A stretch of DNA of 64,000 bases, from NCBI RefSeq assembly GCF_020991275.1, contig NZ_JAJLQY010000002.1, positions 310,001 to 374,000 of the forward strand. Direction: 5' to 3'. Position numbers and translations under genes: made by a program. The DNA is from Actinocorallia sp. API 0066 (GTDB lineage: Bacteria; Actinomycetota; Actinomycetes; Streptosporangiales; Streptosporangiaceae). This document shows positions 18,341 through 25,815 of the stretch, piece by piece (the first letter of the stretch is position 1; every line of letters begins with the position of its first letter). The notes under the pieces are model-generated. The model was not told where the DNA came from. It was given only the letters and a program-made list of their open reading frames with translations, and ran no database searches.

Positions 18341-19389
18341 GCTCCCGCGAAGCCTACTTTGACAACGCGAAGTTCCTCATCGGCGGCCTCGTGGTCATGG
18401 GACACGCGATCGACTACATCGACCCGCCCCACGCGTTCGAGGCGTTCGAGATGGCCTGCGCGGCGTTCCGGATGCCGGTGTTCGCCTTCCTCGTCGGCTA
18501 CTTCACCCAGGGCTTCCTGCGCTCGCACGGACGGGCCCGCAGGCTCGTCGCCAAGATCGCGATCGCGTACCTGATCTTCCTGCTGCTCTACCAGATCCTT
18601 GAGGCCGTCCTGAAGGACCTGCCCTTCGGCTACAACCCCCTCGACCCGTACGACCACCTGTGGTTCCTCACCGCGATGTTCGTCTGGCGCGGCGTCGCCC
18701 CGCTGTGGCTGCAACTGCGGCACCCCGTCGCGGTCGCGGTCTTTGTGTCGCTGGCGGCGGGCCTGGTCGAGCTGCAGGCGTTCACCAGGATCGTGTCGAT
18801 GCTCCCGTTCGTGGTGCTCGGCCTCGTCGTCCGTCGGGAGCACCTGGAGCCGCTGCGCCGTCGCGGGGTGCGGGTGGCGGCCGGGGTCGTGCTGGCCGCC
18901 GAGTTCGCCGCGTTCCTCGTCCTCCTGCCCGACTACATCTCGGGCAAGGGCGTGCTCTACAACGCGTTCGCCAACTCCTACGCGGGCTCGGAGCTGTCGG
19001 CTCCGGTCGGTATGGGGGTGCGCGCGTTCTTCGTCGTCACCGCGCTGGTGGCGGGGGCCGCGGTGCTGTCGCTCGTCCCGACGCGGGAGGGGCTCGTCTC
19101 CCGGCTGGGCGGCCGCTCCCTGTACATGTACGTGCTGCACTACGGGGTCATCCAGGTGGCCGTCCGCCTCGGCTGGTTCGACCTGCTTCCGCAGGGCTTG
19201 GCCGGGGCGCTGATCGTCGTCGTGCTGGCGTTCGCGCTCGGCGCTGTGCTGTGCAGCCCGCCCGTGGCGAAGGTCTTCCACCGGCTCATGGAGCCGCCGA
19301 CGTCCTGGCTCTTCGCCCGCCCGGCCCCGAAGCCGGAACCCGCCGCGCCCGTGGACGACGAACGGCGCACGGCCGGGGAGGGGCGATGA
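18328..19389 (+). CDS. Acyltransferase 3 family membrane protein
   Basis: A 353-residue polytopic protein of the Acyl_transf_3 (OatA/NodX-like) family. It opens YFDNAKFLIGGLVVMGHAI, where the H near residue 31 corresponds to the family's first-helix histidine. FRMPVFAFLVGYFTQGF and DHLWFLTAMFVWR are also characteristic. About ten membrane helices are predicted. Such enzymes O-acetylate or O-acylate cell-surface glycans or lipids. ATG 18328 is selected because it lies in the overlap with the upstream gene and begins the conserved region. The C-terminal ~25 residues are charged. Confidence 0.9.
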   Translation: MSRVSSREAYFDNAKFLIGGLVVMGHAIDYIDPPHAFEAFEMACAAFRMPVFAFLVGYFTQGFLRSHGRARRLVAKIAIAYLIFLLLYQILEAVLKDLPFGYNPLDPYDHLWFLTAMFVWRGVAPLWLQLRHPVAVAVFVSLAAGLVELQAFTRIVSMLPFVVLGLVVRREHLEPLRRRGVRVAAGVVLAAEFAAFLVLLPDYISGKGVLYNAFANSYAGSELSAPVGMGVRAFFVVTALVAGAAVLSLVPTREGLVSRLGGRSLYMYVLHYGVIQVAVRLGWFDLLPQGLAGALIVVVLAFALGAVLCSPPVAKVFHRLMEPPTSWLFARPAPKPEPAAPVDDERRTAGEGR

Positions 19390-19396
19390 TGGGAGT

Positions 19397-19609
19397 ATGT
19401 GTAGGAGCATCAAGACGTTGCGGCCTCCGTTCGCGGACGAGGTGACCGAGGACGACGTGCGGGCGGCGGCGCTCCAGTACGTGCGGAAGATCTCGGGGTT
19501 CAGGGAGCCGGCGGCGCACAACGCCGAGGCGTTCGAGGAGGCGGTGGAGGCCGTGGCTCGGGCCACGGCCGAGCTGCTGGAGCGGATCGAGGTGCGGGGG
19601 AGGCGCTGA
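19397..19609 (+). CDS. DUF2277 family protein
   Basis: A 70-residue cytoplasmic protein starting MCRSIKTLRPPFADEVTEDD and continuing AALQYVRKISGFREP, which matches the small DUF2277 family (typical members begin MCRNIKTL and have the ALQFVRKxSG block). The C-terminal half is an amphipathic helix (FEEAVEAVARATAELLERI). The molecular function is unknown. It is 7 nt downstream of the acyltransferase gene and is probably cotranscribed. The ATG is preceded by GGGAG. Confidence 0.92.
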   Translation: MCRSIKTLRPPFADEVTEDDVRAAALQYVRKISGFREPAAHNAEAFEEAVEAVARATAELLERIEVRGRR

Positions 19610-19641
19610 GCCTGGAGAAAGACCGGGGAAAAGCGGCGCGT

Positions 19642-19655
19642 CAGGAAATTTCCTG
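19642..19655. promoter_or_regulatory. 14-bp perfect palindrome, candidate operator
   Basis: CAGGAAATTTCCTG is perfectly self-complementary, sits in the 96-nt gap between the DUF2277 gene and the gene at 19706, and has an AT-rich centre in GC-rich surroundings. It lies 51-64 bp before the downstream start, a normal place for a repressor or activator site. Confidence 0.45.
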
Positions 19656-19705
19656 GAACGGGTCGGTGTCGTTAGTCTTGTGCGGATGCGGCGGGTGACC
19701 CCACG

Positions 19706-20275
19706 ATGGTGACCATGGGTCAGGTGCCGGGGTTCGCACGGCCGCAGGAGGCGGTGTACGCCGAACTGACGGGCAAGGCGGTCTGGAAGCTTCTCGTCAA
19801 GGGATTCGAGCTGTATCTGTCCGGCGGCAAGCCGGTGCCGGAACAGGTACGGGTGTCGTCACAGCCGGGGTCGGCGCCCGTCTTCGCCGGTCAGACGGGT
19901 TTTGGGCTCCAACTGCCGCGCGCGGCGGTGCGGCGCGAGCCCGAGCGGGAGATCTTTGTGCGGGGCGAGCGCGGCAGACGCACCGGCATCGTGATCAGCG
20001 GCCCGTGCGCGGCCGTCGGCAGCCGGGTGATCGACGCGGCGTCACTCACCGCTTACGCGCGCCGCCTCACCTACGCGACGCTCTTCGACCCGCGCGACGC
20101 CGACTCGGCGGGCCCCGCGATCCGGGCCGCCAAATCGCTCAGCGACGTGGTGTTCCTCGACGCCGAGAAGGGCTTCGGCCTGGGCGTCGAACTGGACCGC
20201 GCCACCGGGACGCCGGTCGCGCCGCTCCTGGTCCGGATGGCCGACGGGAACACGGTGGTGCAGCTCTACCCGTGA
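19706..20275 (+). CDS. Protein of unknown function
   Basis: A 189-residue soluble protein without signal peptide or membrane helix. No family is recognised. It looks like an alpha/beta domain: an N-terminal helix (YAELTGKAVWKLLVKGFELYL), strands around GIVISGPCAAVGSRVI, a helix (SLTAYARRLTYATLF) and a C-terminal beta hairpin ending DGNTVVQLYP. Start may be ATG 19706 or 19715. Its stop overlaps the converging gene at 20266 by 10 bp, so the two transcripts run into each other. Confidence 0.72.
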   Translation: MVTMGQVPGFARPQEAVYAELTGKAVWKLLVKGFELYLSGGKPVPEQVRVSSQPGSAPVFAGQTGFGLQLPRAAVRREPEREIFVRGERGRRTGIVISGPCAAVGSRVIDAASLTAYARRLTYATLFDPRDADSAGPAIRAAKSLSDVVFLDAEKGFGLGVELDRATGTPVAPLLVRMADGNTVVQLYP

Positions 20276-21372
20276 CGCAGCGCCCAGGTCGTCAGGTCGA
20301 ACACCTGGTGCACGGGCAGCTCGCGCAGCAGCCCCGTCGCCGACACCGGGTCGGCGAGCAGGCCGCGCCGGTCCACGTCGAGGCTCTGCGCGGGCGTGAG
20401 GACGCCCGCGACGAGCGTGTCGGTGGTCCGGCTCACCACCAGGGGGCCGATCCGCGCTACGGCGCCCTCGGACTCGTGGAGGGCGCGCAGCAGTGCCGTC
20501 ACCGAGGCGGCGTCGCCGGGCAGGCCGCCGCGCGAGGCGGTCAGGCCGTCGCCGATCGTCATGCTGATCAGCAGGGACGTGTAGCCGCCGCCGAGTTCTT
20601 CGAGCATCCGCCCGGTGAGGTAGTAGCGGGTGAGCCGTTCTTCGGCCTGCTTGAACCGGACGGTGAGGCCGCTGCCCTCCACGGCCCGCTCGTACACGTC
20701 GGCGAGGACCTCGCGCAGCGCCGGGTCCACCGACGTGAGCGACCCGGCGACGGTGCCGACGGGCACGGCGCCGTCGTCGAGCGTGGCGGCGAGGGAGCCT
20801 TCCAGCTCGCTCGACGTGTACTGGAGGAGGTCCGTGACGACGTCCTCGATCTCCTCCAAGGCCGTTGAGAGGTCACGGTGCAGTTCGAGGACGCGGCCTC
20901 TGTCCGTCTCCAGGTCGGCGATGCGGGTGAGGGCGGCCTCGACGCGGGCGTCTCCGTTGCCTCCGGCGATCGCGGGCACCGCGACGGGCACCGATGTCGC
21001 TTCCATGTCGGCGAGCCTGCCGCGCAGCTCGGCGAGGACGTCGCGCTGCTTCTCCAGCTCGTGCAGCCGGATCGCCTGCGCCCTGATGTACTCCTCGGCC
21101 CGGTGCAGCAGCGACGACATCTCGTCCAGTCTGCCGCCGTGCTGGCTGACCCGGAACCCCAGATCGGGGAGCATGCGCTGTTTGACCTCCGCGAGCTCGT
21201 CGTTCAGCTCACGTCCGGTGGACTCCAGCCGGTTGTGCTGGCGCAGCACGAGGTCGTGCAGGTCCCTGACCCGGCTGACGAACGCCTCCGCCTGGTACTT
21301 GGACTGCCTGCCCGCGTACAGTTCCAGAGCCCCGACTGCCACACAGAGCAGGACGAGGGCATAGGTCAGCAT
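20266..21372 (-). CDS. Membrane-anchored coiled-coil protein, unknown function
   Basis: A 368-residue protein with one N-terminal helix (MLTYALVLLCVAVGALELYAG) followed by ~140 residues of heptad-rich helix (LHDLVLRQHNRLESTGRELNDELAEVKQ and on through LETDRGRVLELHRDLSTALEEIEDVV) and a C-terminal ~190-residue globular domain including TRYYLTGRMLEELGGGYTSLLI and GLLRELPVHQVFDLTTW. ATG at 21372 is chosen: AAGGAG lies 8 nt upstream and it starts the membrane helix. I do not recognise the family. It could be a cell-envelope scaffold. Confidence 0.78.
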   Translation of the reverse strand: MLTYALVLLCVAVGALELYAGRQSKYQAEAFVSRVRDLHDLVLRQHNRLESTGRELNDELAEVKQRMLPDLGFRVSQHGGRLDEMSSLLHRAEEYIRAQAIRLHELEKQRDVLAELRGRLADMEATSVPVAVPAIAGGNGDARVEAALTRIADLETDRGRVLELHRDLSTALEEIEDVVTDLLQYTSSELEGSLAATLDDGAVPVGTVAGSLTSVDPALREVLADVYERAVEGSGLTVRFKQAEERLTRYYLTGRMLEELGGGYTSLLISMTIGDGLTASRGGLPGDAASVTALLRALHESEGAVARIGPLVVSRTTDTLVAGVLTPAQSLDVDRRGLLADPVSATGLLRELPVHQVFDLTTWALRHG

Positions 21373-21775
21373 GCGCGCTCCTTGATCGGTTACCGCGACT
21401 TTAACCCAACGCCCCCACATCCGGTGCGCCGGAGAACGCGATCCACAGCCACCGCATGCAGCCACGAACGGCGGCCCCCACGACCCGCCCGACCCGCCCG
21501 CCCCACCCCGAACGCGGCGTCCGTGAACGGCGTGGGCGCGACTCCTCCGTGCGCCCTTACGAACGCCGCCTTGCTCTACTTTGTCGGTGAATATCGCTTT
21601 TGACGATGTAGGACCAGTGTGTTCGGTTGGTGTAAGTATCGTTCGTGCTGTTCGTCCGATTGGTCGCCGATTCCCCTTGGCTGGTTCCTTCTTTTGGTGG
21701 CGTGCTTGGCAAGACGCGGTTACCGTTGTCCTTGTTTGGCGTAAAACCGGGAAACGGAGAAGGGCGGTACGTGTC
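21373..21775. other. Divergent intergenic region, AT-richer
   Basis: About 400 bp separate the divergent gene at 21372 and the XRE regulator. From about 21575 on it is clearly AT-richer than the surroundings (TTTGTCGGTGAATATCGC, TTGTTTGGCGTAAAACC), as is common before XRE-DUF397 loci. It must hold both promoters, but I see no -35/-10 pair I would defend. The frame upstream of GTG 21776 is open to 21581 but has poor codon bias. Confidence 0.5.
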
Positions 21776-22588
21776 GTGTTCAACCTCAGGGAGTCACCCG
21801 ATCCGCGCGGCAATCTGTGGGACATGAGCGCCTTCTACCTGCGGTTCTTCCGGATGCACAACGGCCACTCCGGCGACACCGTCGCGAAGTGGCTCAACTG
21901 CTCGCGGGCCACGGTTTCCCGGATGGAAACCGGCGACGCGAAGCTTGACGAGCGCCACGCGGCGATCTTGGACGCGAAGTGGAAGCTGGCCACACTGTTC
22001 CAGGATCTCGTCTGGTACGCCCGTTTGGGGGGAGATCCGAACTGGGCGAAGAATTATGTCCAGTTTGAGCAGATCGCAACGGGTGTCTGGATGTATGAAG
22101 GGCAGGTCGTCCCACTGCTGCTCCAGACCGAGGACTACATGAGGGCGCTGGTCCTCCGAGGCGGAGCCCGCGACCCGGAGAAAACGTTCTCGGATCGGCG
22201 AAAGCGACAGGCGATCCTTGACGAAGGAGGCGCGAGCCCGTTCCTGTGGGTCCTCATCGCGGAGACGGTGCTCGGCCCGCACGTCGGTGGGCGCGAGGTG
22301 ATGCGCAAGCAACTCGCCCACCTCATCGAACTGTCCCATCGACCGAAGATCATTCTTCGCGTGGTCCCCAACACCGCTGGCGCGAACGAAGGTCTGGACG
22401 GCCCCTTCAAGATCATCGCCGGGCCCCGGGGCGACGTAGGGTTCATCGAGGCGAAGGTCGACGGCCGACTCGTCACCCAGGTCGCCGAGGTCGCCATGCT
22501 CAAGCACCAGTTCGACCTCATCGGCTCGGACGCGCTATCGGTAGACTCGTCCAGAAGACTGATCGGTGAGCTCATGGAGAAGATATGA
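21776..22588 (+). CDS. XRE-family regulator with DUF5753 C-terminal domain
   Basis: A ~270-residue DNA-binding protein. The N-terminal helix-turn-helix includes FRMHNGHSGDTVAKWLNCSRATVSRMETGD (about residues 24-55). The rest is the DUF5753 domain with VWMYEGQVVPLLLQTEDYMRAL, the RKRQAIL segment and KIILRVVPNTAGANEGLDGPFKI. Proteins of this kind pair with small DUF397 proteins in antibiotic and sporulation control (the WhiJ-type families). GTG 21776 is preferred because GAGAAGG lies upstream and codon use becomes typical there. The stop overlaps the first DUF397 start (ATGA). Confidence 0.9.
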   Translation: MFNLRESPDPRGNLWDMSAFYLRFFRMHNGHSGDTVAKWLNCSRATVSRMETGDAKLDERHAAILDAKWKLATLFQDLVWYARLGGDPNWAKNYVQFEQIATGVWMYEGQVVPLLLQTEDYMRALVLRGGARDPEKTFSDRRKRQAILDEGGASPFLWVLIAETVLGPHVGGREVMRKQLAHLIELSHRPKIILRVVPNTAGANEGLDGPFKIIAGPRGDVGFIEAKVDGRLVTQVAEVAMLKHQFDLIGSDALSVDSSRRLIGELMEKI

Positions 22589-22761
22589 CTATCTGGCGCA
22601 AGAGCAGCTACTCCACACAGGGCGTGAGTGAGCACTGCCTGGAGTTGGCCGTGTTCCGCAACCGCGTCGGCGTCCGGGACTCCAAGAACCCCGAGCTCGG
22701 CCACCAGACGCTCACCCCCGAGACGTTCGGCGCGCTGGTCCACGCCCTCAAGATGTCCTAG
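22585..22761 (+). CDS. DUF397 domain protein, copy 1
   Basis: A 58-residue protein: WRKSSYSTQGVSEHCLELA, then VGVRDSKNPELGHQTLTPE and FGALVHALK, the canonical DUF397 layout (WRKSSxS, CxE, VxVRDSK, F..). It is translationally coupled to the XRE-DUF5753 gene (ATGA overlap). In other actinobacteria such pairs act as regulator and small antagonist or antitoxin-like partner. A hairpin terminator follows 30 nt after the stop. It is too short for many gene callers, but coding is clear from conservation with copy 2. Confidence 0.93.
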   Translation: MTIWRKSSYSTQGVSEHCLELAVFRNRVGVRDSKNPELGHQTLTPETFGALVHALKMS

Positions 22762-22790
22762 CCCCACAATCGCCCTTACCGAGCACGCGA

Positions 22791-22814
22791 GGCCCCAGCC
22801 TTCTGGGGCCTTTT
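22791..22814 (+). terminator. Intrinsic terminator after DUF397 copy 1
   Basis: GGCCCCAG, a CCTT loop and CTGGGGCC form a perfect 8-bp stem followed directly by TTTT. This is a textbook rho-independent terminator, so the second copy probably depends on read-through or its own promoter. Confidence 0.85.
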
Positions 22815-22847
22815 GCGAAGGTCGACGGCCGAGCTGATGGAGAAGAT

Positions 22848-23024
22848 ATGACTATCTGGCGCAAGAGCAGCTACTCCACCGAGGGCGTGAGTGAGCACTG
22901 CCTGGAGTTGGCCGTGTTCCGCAACCGCGTCGGCGTCCGGGACTCCAAGAACCCCGAGCTCGGCCACCAGACGCTCGCCCCCGAGACGTTCGGCGCGCTG
23001 ATCCACGCCCTCAAGGCGTCCTAG
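22848..23024 (+). CDS. DUF397 domain protein, copy 2 (tandem duplicate)
   Basis: A 58-residue near-copy of the 22585 protein: only Q12E, a T-to-A change (LTPET to LAPET), V-to-I and M-to-A (KMS to KAS) differ. Of six nucleotide differences, five change amino acids. The same GGAGAAGATATGA start context is kept from the duplicated end of the XRE gene, but there is no complete regulator in front of this copy. It has its own terminator. It may be an alternative partner of the same XRE protein. Confidence 0.9.
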   Translation: MTIWRKSSYSTEGVSEHCLELAVFRNRVGVRDSKNPELGHQTLAPETFGALIHALKAS

Positions 23025-23053
23025 CCCCCATATCGCCCCCACCGAGCACGCGA

Positions 23054-23078
23054 GGCCCCAGCTTTCTGGGGCCTTTTT
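23054..23078 (+). terminator. Intrinsic terminator after DUF397 copy 2
   Basis: GGCCCCAG pairs with CTGGGGCC around a 4-nt loop (CTTT) and is followed by TTTTT, one T more than copy 1. It is the duplicated version of the terminator at 22791. Confidence 0.87.
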
Positions 23079-23218
23079 GTTGCCTTGTTCGTCCTTCCAT
23101 GAGGGGCTGGTCGCTTGGGGGTGTGGACGGGTGTTATCGCAAAGAGTTCGTCAGTCCCGACAGGGGTGAGCGCTGTCCCGGCGTTCGGTGGCTACGCTCG
23201 CGGCCGGGGAGGGTGCGG

Positions 23219-24505
23219 GTGCAGCAGGAGCGGGATCACGCGGCGTATTTGGCGATGGAGTTGGCGTTGCGGGTGGGGGAGTTGATGTTGGCGGGTGGGG
23301 AGTCGGCGGAAAGTGTGGAGCGGGCTGTTATGGGGTTTGGGCGGGCATTTGGGATGCCGGTGAGGTCTGAGGTTAATGTGACGCTTTCGGCGATTTCGGT
23401 GTCGTATCTGCCGGGGCATGGGAAGCCGCCGGTGACGGGGGAGCGGACGATTCGGCGGCGGGTGGCGGACTTTACGAGGCTGGTTGAGGTGGATCGGCTG
23501 ACCGCTGAGGCCGTCGCGGGGAGGTTGACGATCGAGGAGGCGTCCGAGCGGCTGCGGAAGATCATCGCGGATCCGGGGCCGTACCCGTGGTGGGCGCACG
23601 CGCCCGCGTTGGCGGTGCTGGCCGGGGCGGGCGCGGTGCTCGTCGGGGGCGGGGCGCTGTCGGCGCTCGCCGCGTTCGCCGCCACCCTGCTGGGCGACCG
23701 GGCCGCCGCGCGGCTCGGCTCCCGAGGCGTCTCGGAGTTCCTCCAGACGGCCGTCGCCGCCTGCATCGCCGCGACGCTCGCCGCCCTGCTCGTCTGGCTC
23801 GACGTGGACGTCGCGGCCGGGGCCGTCATCATCGGCGTGGTGATCGCGCTGATCCCCGGCCGCGCGCTCGTCGCGAGCATGCAGGACGGCATCGCGGGCG
23901 ACTACGTGACGGGCTCGATCCGGCTCATCGAGGCGCTGTTCATCATCGCGGCGATCCTCAGCGGCGTCGGGTTCACCATCTACGTCGCGGCCCGGCTCGG
24001 CGTGCCCATCTCGCTGGAGCACCTGCCGCTGGCGCGGCTCGCCGAACGCAGCTCGATCCTCGCCGCCGGGGTGATCTCGGCGGCGTTCGCGGTGCACGTC
24101 ATCGCGCCGCCCGCCTGGGTCGCGCCCGCCGCGCTCGGCGGCATGGTGAGCTGGACGATCTTCACCTGGCTGCTGCGCGGCGACGTCGCGGCGGCCGCGG
24201 CGGCCCTGGTCGCGACGCTCGTGGTAGGGCTGTTCATGACGGCGCTGGCCCGCTACCGGGGCGTCCCGCCGGTCGTGGCGGTGGTGCCGTGCGTCGCGCC
24301 CCTCATGCCCGGCACGCTCATGTACCGGGGCCTCCTGGAGGTCACCACCGACCACACCGAGACGGGCCTCGTCACCCTCGTGGAGGCGGTCTCGACGGCG
24401 CTGGCGCTCGGCGCGGGCGTCATCCTCGGCGGCGAGTTCCTCCGCGTCATCCGGCCCGTCCGCGTCACCGCCGCCAAGGTCATCGCCCGGCGACGGCGAC
24501 GTTAG
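23219..24505 (+). CDS. ThrE-family threonine/serine exporter-like membrane protein
   Basis: A ~428-residue protein with the fused ThrE layout: an N-terminal soluble DUF1212 part (LALRVGELMLAGGESAESVERAV and VTLSAISVSYLPG) followed by about ten helices, including the ThrP-like second half around VPPVVAVVPCVAPLMPGTLMYRGL. The family includes the Corynebacterium threonine exporter ThrE. GTG 23219 is chosen because GGGGAGG sits 6 nt upstream; the frame stays open to 23099. Codons are G/T-ending at the start and C-ending at the end. The stop codon overlaps that of the converging helicase gene. Confidence 0.9.
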   Translation: MQQERDHAAYLAMELALRVGELMLAGGESAESVERAVMGFGRAFGMPVRSEVNVTLSAISVSYLPGHGKPPVTGERTIRRRVADFTRLVEVDRLTAEAVAGRLTIEEASERLRKIIADPGPYPWWAHAPALAVLAGAGAVLVGGGALSALAAFAATLLGDRAAARLGSRGVSEFLQTAVAACIAATLAALLVWLDVDVAAGAVIIGVVIALIPGRALVASMQDGIAGDYVTGSIRLIEALFIIAAILSGVGFTIYVAARLGVPISLEHLPLARLAERSSILAAGVISAAFAVHVIAPPAWVAPAALGGMVSWTIFTWLLRGDVAAAAAALVATLVVGLFMTALARYRGVPPVVAVVPCVAPLMPGTLMYRGLLEVTTDHTETGLVTLVEAVSTALALGAGVILGGEFLRVIRPVRVTAAKVIARRRRR

Positions 24506-25815
24506 GCCGTCACCTTGTAGTCGTCCAGGTGAGCGAGGACGGACTGGTTGGCCTCCCAGCCGTCCGGGAACTTGATCGGGAGCCCGAGGTGGACGGGCCC
24601 GGTCGAGGGGTGGGCGTCCAGGAGGTCGGGGATCCCGGCGCGGGCGACGACGACGCAGGCGTGCCGGTGCCGTGAGGTGAGCACGCACAGGCGGCCCGCC
24701 TGGAGGTGGAACTCGGTGGCGTCCCGGCGGCCCGACAGGGGGTGCAGCACGACCGTCACGTCGTACTCGCGGCCCTGGAGCCGGTTGGCGGTGTCCACGG
24801 TGATCCCGGTGCCGGCGAGCCGTGCCTTGACCGCCGCGACCTGGTCGCGGTGGGCCGCGCCGACGGCGATCCGCTCGGCCGTGACGGCCTTCTCGGACCC
24901 GTCGGCGGTGGCGACGGCCCCGCGCTGGAGGATCCGGGTCGCCAGTGCGGCCGTCGCGGTGACGGCCTCCGAGTCCGTCCGGATGGTGTGCCTTCGGGGG
25001 AGTTCGTACAGGCTCCAGCCGGAAGCTGCGGCGATGTCCAGCGCGTCGTCGAACGCGCCCATGCCCGCCGCCTCGAACCGCAGCAGCCGGTCCCCGTGCC
25101 CGGTGCCCGCCCGGAACCCGGTGTACGGGTAGAACGCGTCGGAGACGACGGGCGCCGCCGAAGCCGGAAGCCGCCACGACACCGGAAGCCGATGCACCGG
25201 AAGGTCCGGATTGTGCGCGAGCAGCACCGAGACGGCCGACTGCGTGGGGTCCCACGACTGCCCGGCCCAGCGGCCGGAGTCCACCGTGGAGAACGGGTCC
25301 AACTGCCCCGGATCGCCCACAAAAAGGGCGCGCTCGAACCGGGCGGCGATCCGCAGCAGGGCGTCCGAGCGCATCTGGTACGCCTCGTCCACGATCGCCC
25401 ACGACCAGGTGCCGTCGGCGACCGTCGCCCACTTCGCCGCGGTCGCGATCACCAGCGGCACCCCGGCCAGCGCGTCGATCTTCGGGCTGACCAGCACGTT
25501 CGGCCGCTTGACGCGCTCGGTGGGCTGGTAGTCGCCCGCCGAGAGCCGTCCGATGACCAGCTCGGACGTCTTCGCGCACAGCCGCTCGATCAGGTCGTCC
25601 ACCTGCTCGTTGGTCTGCGCGACGATCATCAGCCGCTCGCCCGCGTCCGTCAGGTGCAGCGCCGCCTTCACCACGAGCGTGGACTTGCCCGCGCCGGGCG
25701 GCGAGTCCACCACGACGCCGCGATGGCTCCCGTCGGCGAGGTCGGCGAGCACCCCCGCGACTGCCGCGTCGGCGAGCGCGCCAGCCGTCCCCAGGTCAGG
25801 CGTCTTCGCGCTCAT
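24502..25815 (-). CDS. SF1 (Upf1/Dna2-like) helicase, last gene of a four-gene operon
   Basis: A 437-residue ATPase with SF1B motifs: Walker A PPGAGKST at residues 39-46, motif Ia VAQTNEQVDDLIERL, motif II AIVDEAYQMRS, motif III FVGDPGQLDPF, motif IV VSWRLP, motif V TANRLQGREYDVTVV and motif VI LTSRHRHACVVV, which keeps the arginine finger. No separate 1B barrel domain is obvious between motifs Ia and II, unlike Dna2 or Upf1. It overlaps the gene at 25796 by 20 bp, so it is coupled to the 511-residue protein and a Cas4-like nuclease. I infer that it is the motor of a multi-subunit helicase-nuclease acting in DNA repair or defence. Confidence 0.88.
   Translation of the reverse strand: MSAKTPDLGTAGALADAAVAGVLADLADGSHRGVVVDSPPGAGKSTLVVKAALHLTDAGERLMIVAQTNEQVDDLIERLCAKTSELVIGRLSAGDYQPTERVKRPNVLVSPKIDALAGVPLVIATAAKWATVADGTWSWAIVDEAYQMRSDALLRIAARFERALFVGDPGQLDPFSTVDSGRWAGQSWDPTQSAVSVLLAHNPDLPVHRLPVSWRLPASAAPVVSDAFYPYTGFRAGTGHGDRLLRFEAAGMGAFDDALDIAAASGWSLYELPRRHTIRTDSEAVTATAALATRILQRGAVATADGSEKAVTAERIAVGAAHRDQVAAVKARLAGTGITVDTANRLQGREYDVTVVLHPLSGRRDATEFHLQAGRLCVLTSRHRHACVVVARAGIPDLLDAHPSTGPVHLGLPIKFPDGWEANQSVLAHLDDYKVTA

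Larger units (their letters stand above)
22568..23078 (+). repeat. Tandem duplication of the DUF397 gene plus terminator
   Basis: Two direct copies, 22568-22814 and 22831-23078, offset by 263 bp and about 95% identical, each contain the last codons of the XRE gene, a complete DUF397 gene and its hairpin terminator. Between them, 22815-22830 repeats XRE-gene sequence from 22451-22466, so the second copy retains a remnant of the regulator with about 100 bp (22467-22567) missing. Confidence 0.9.
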
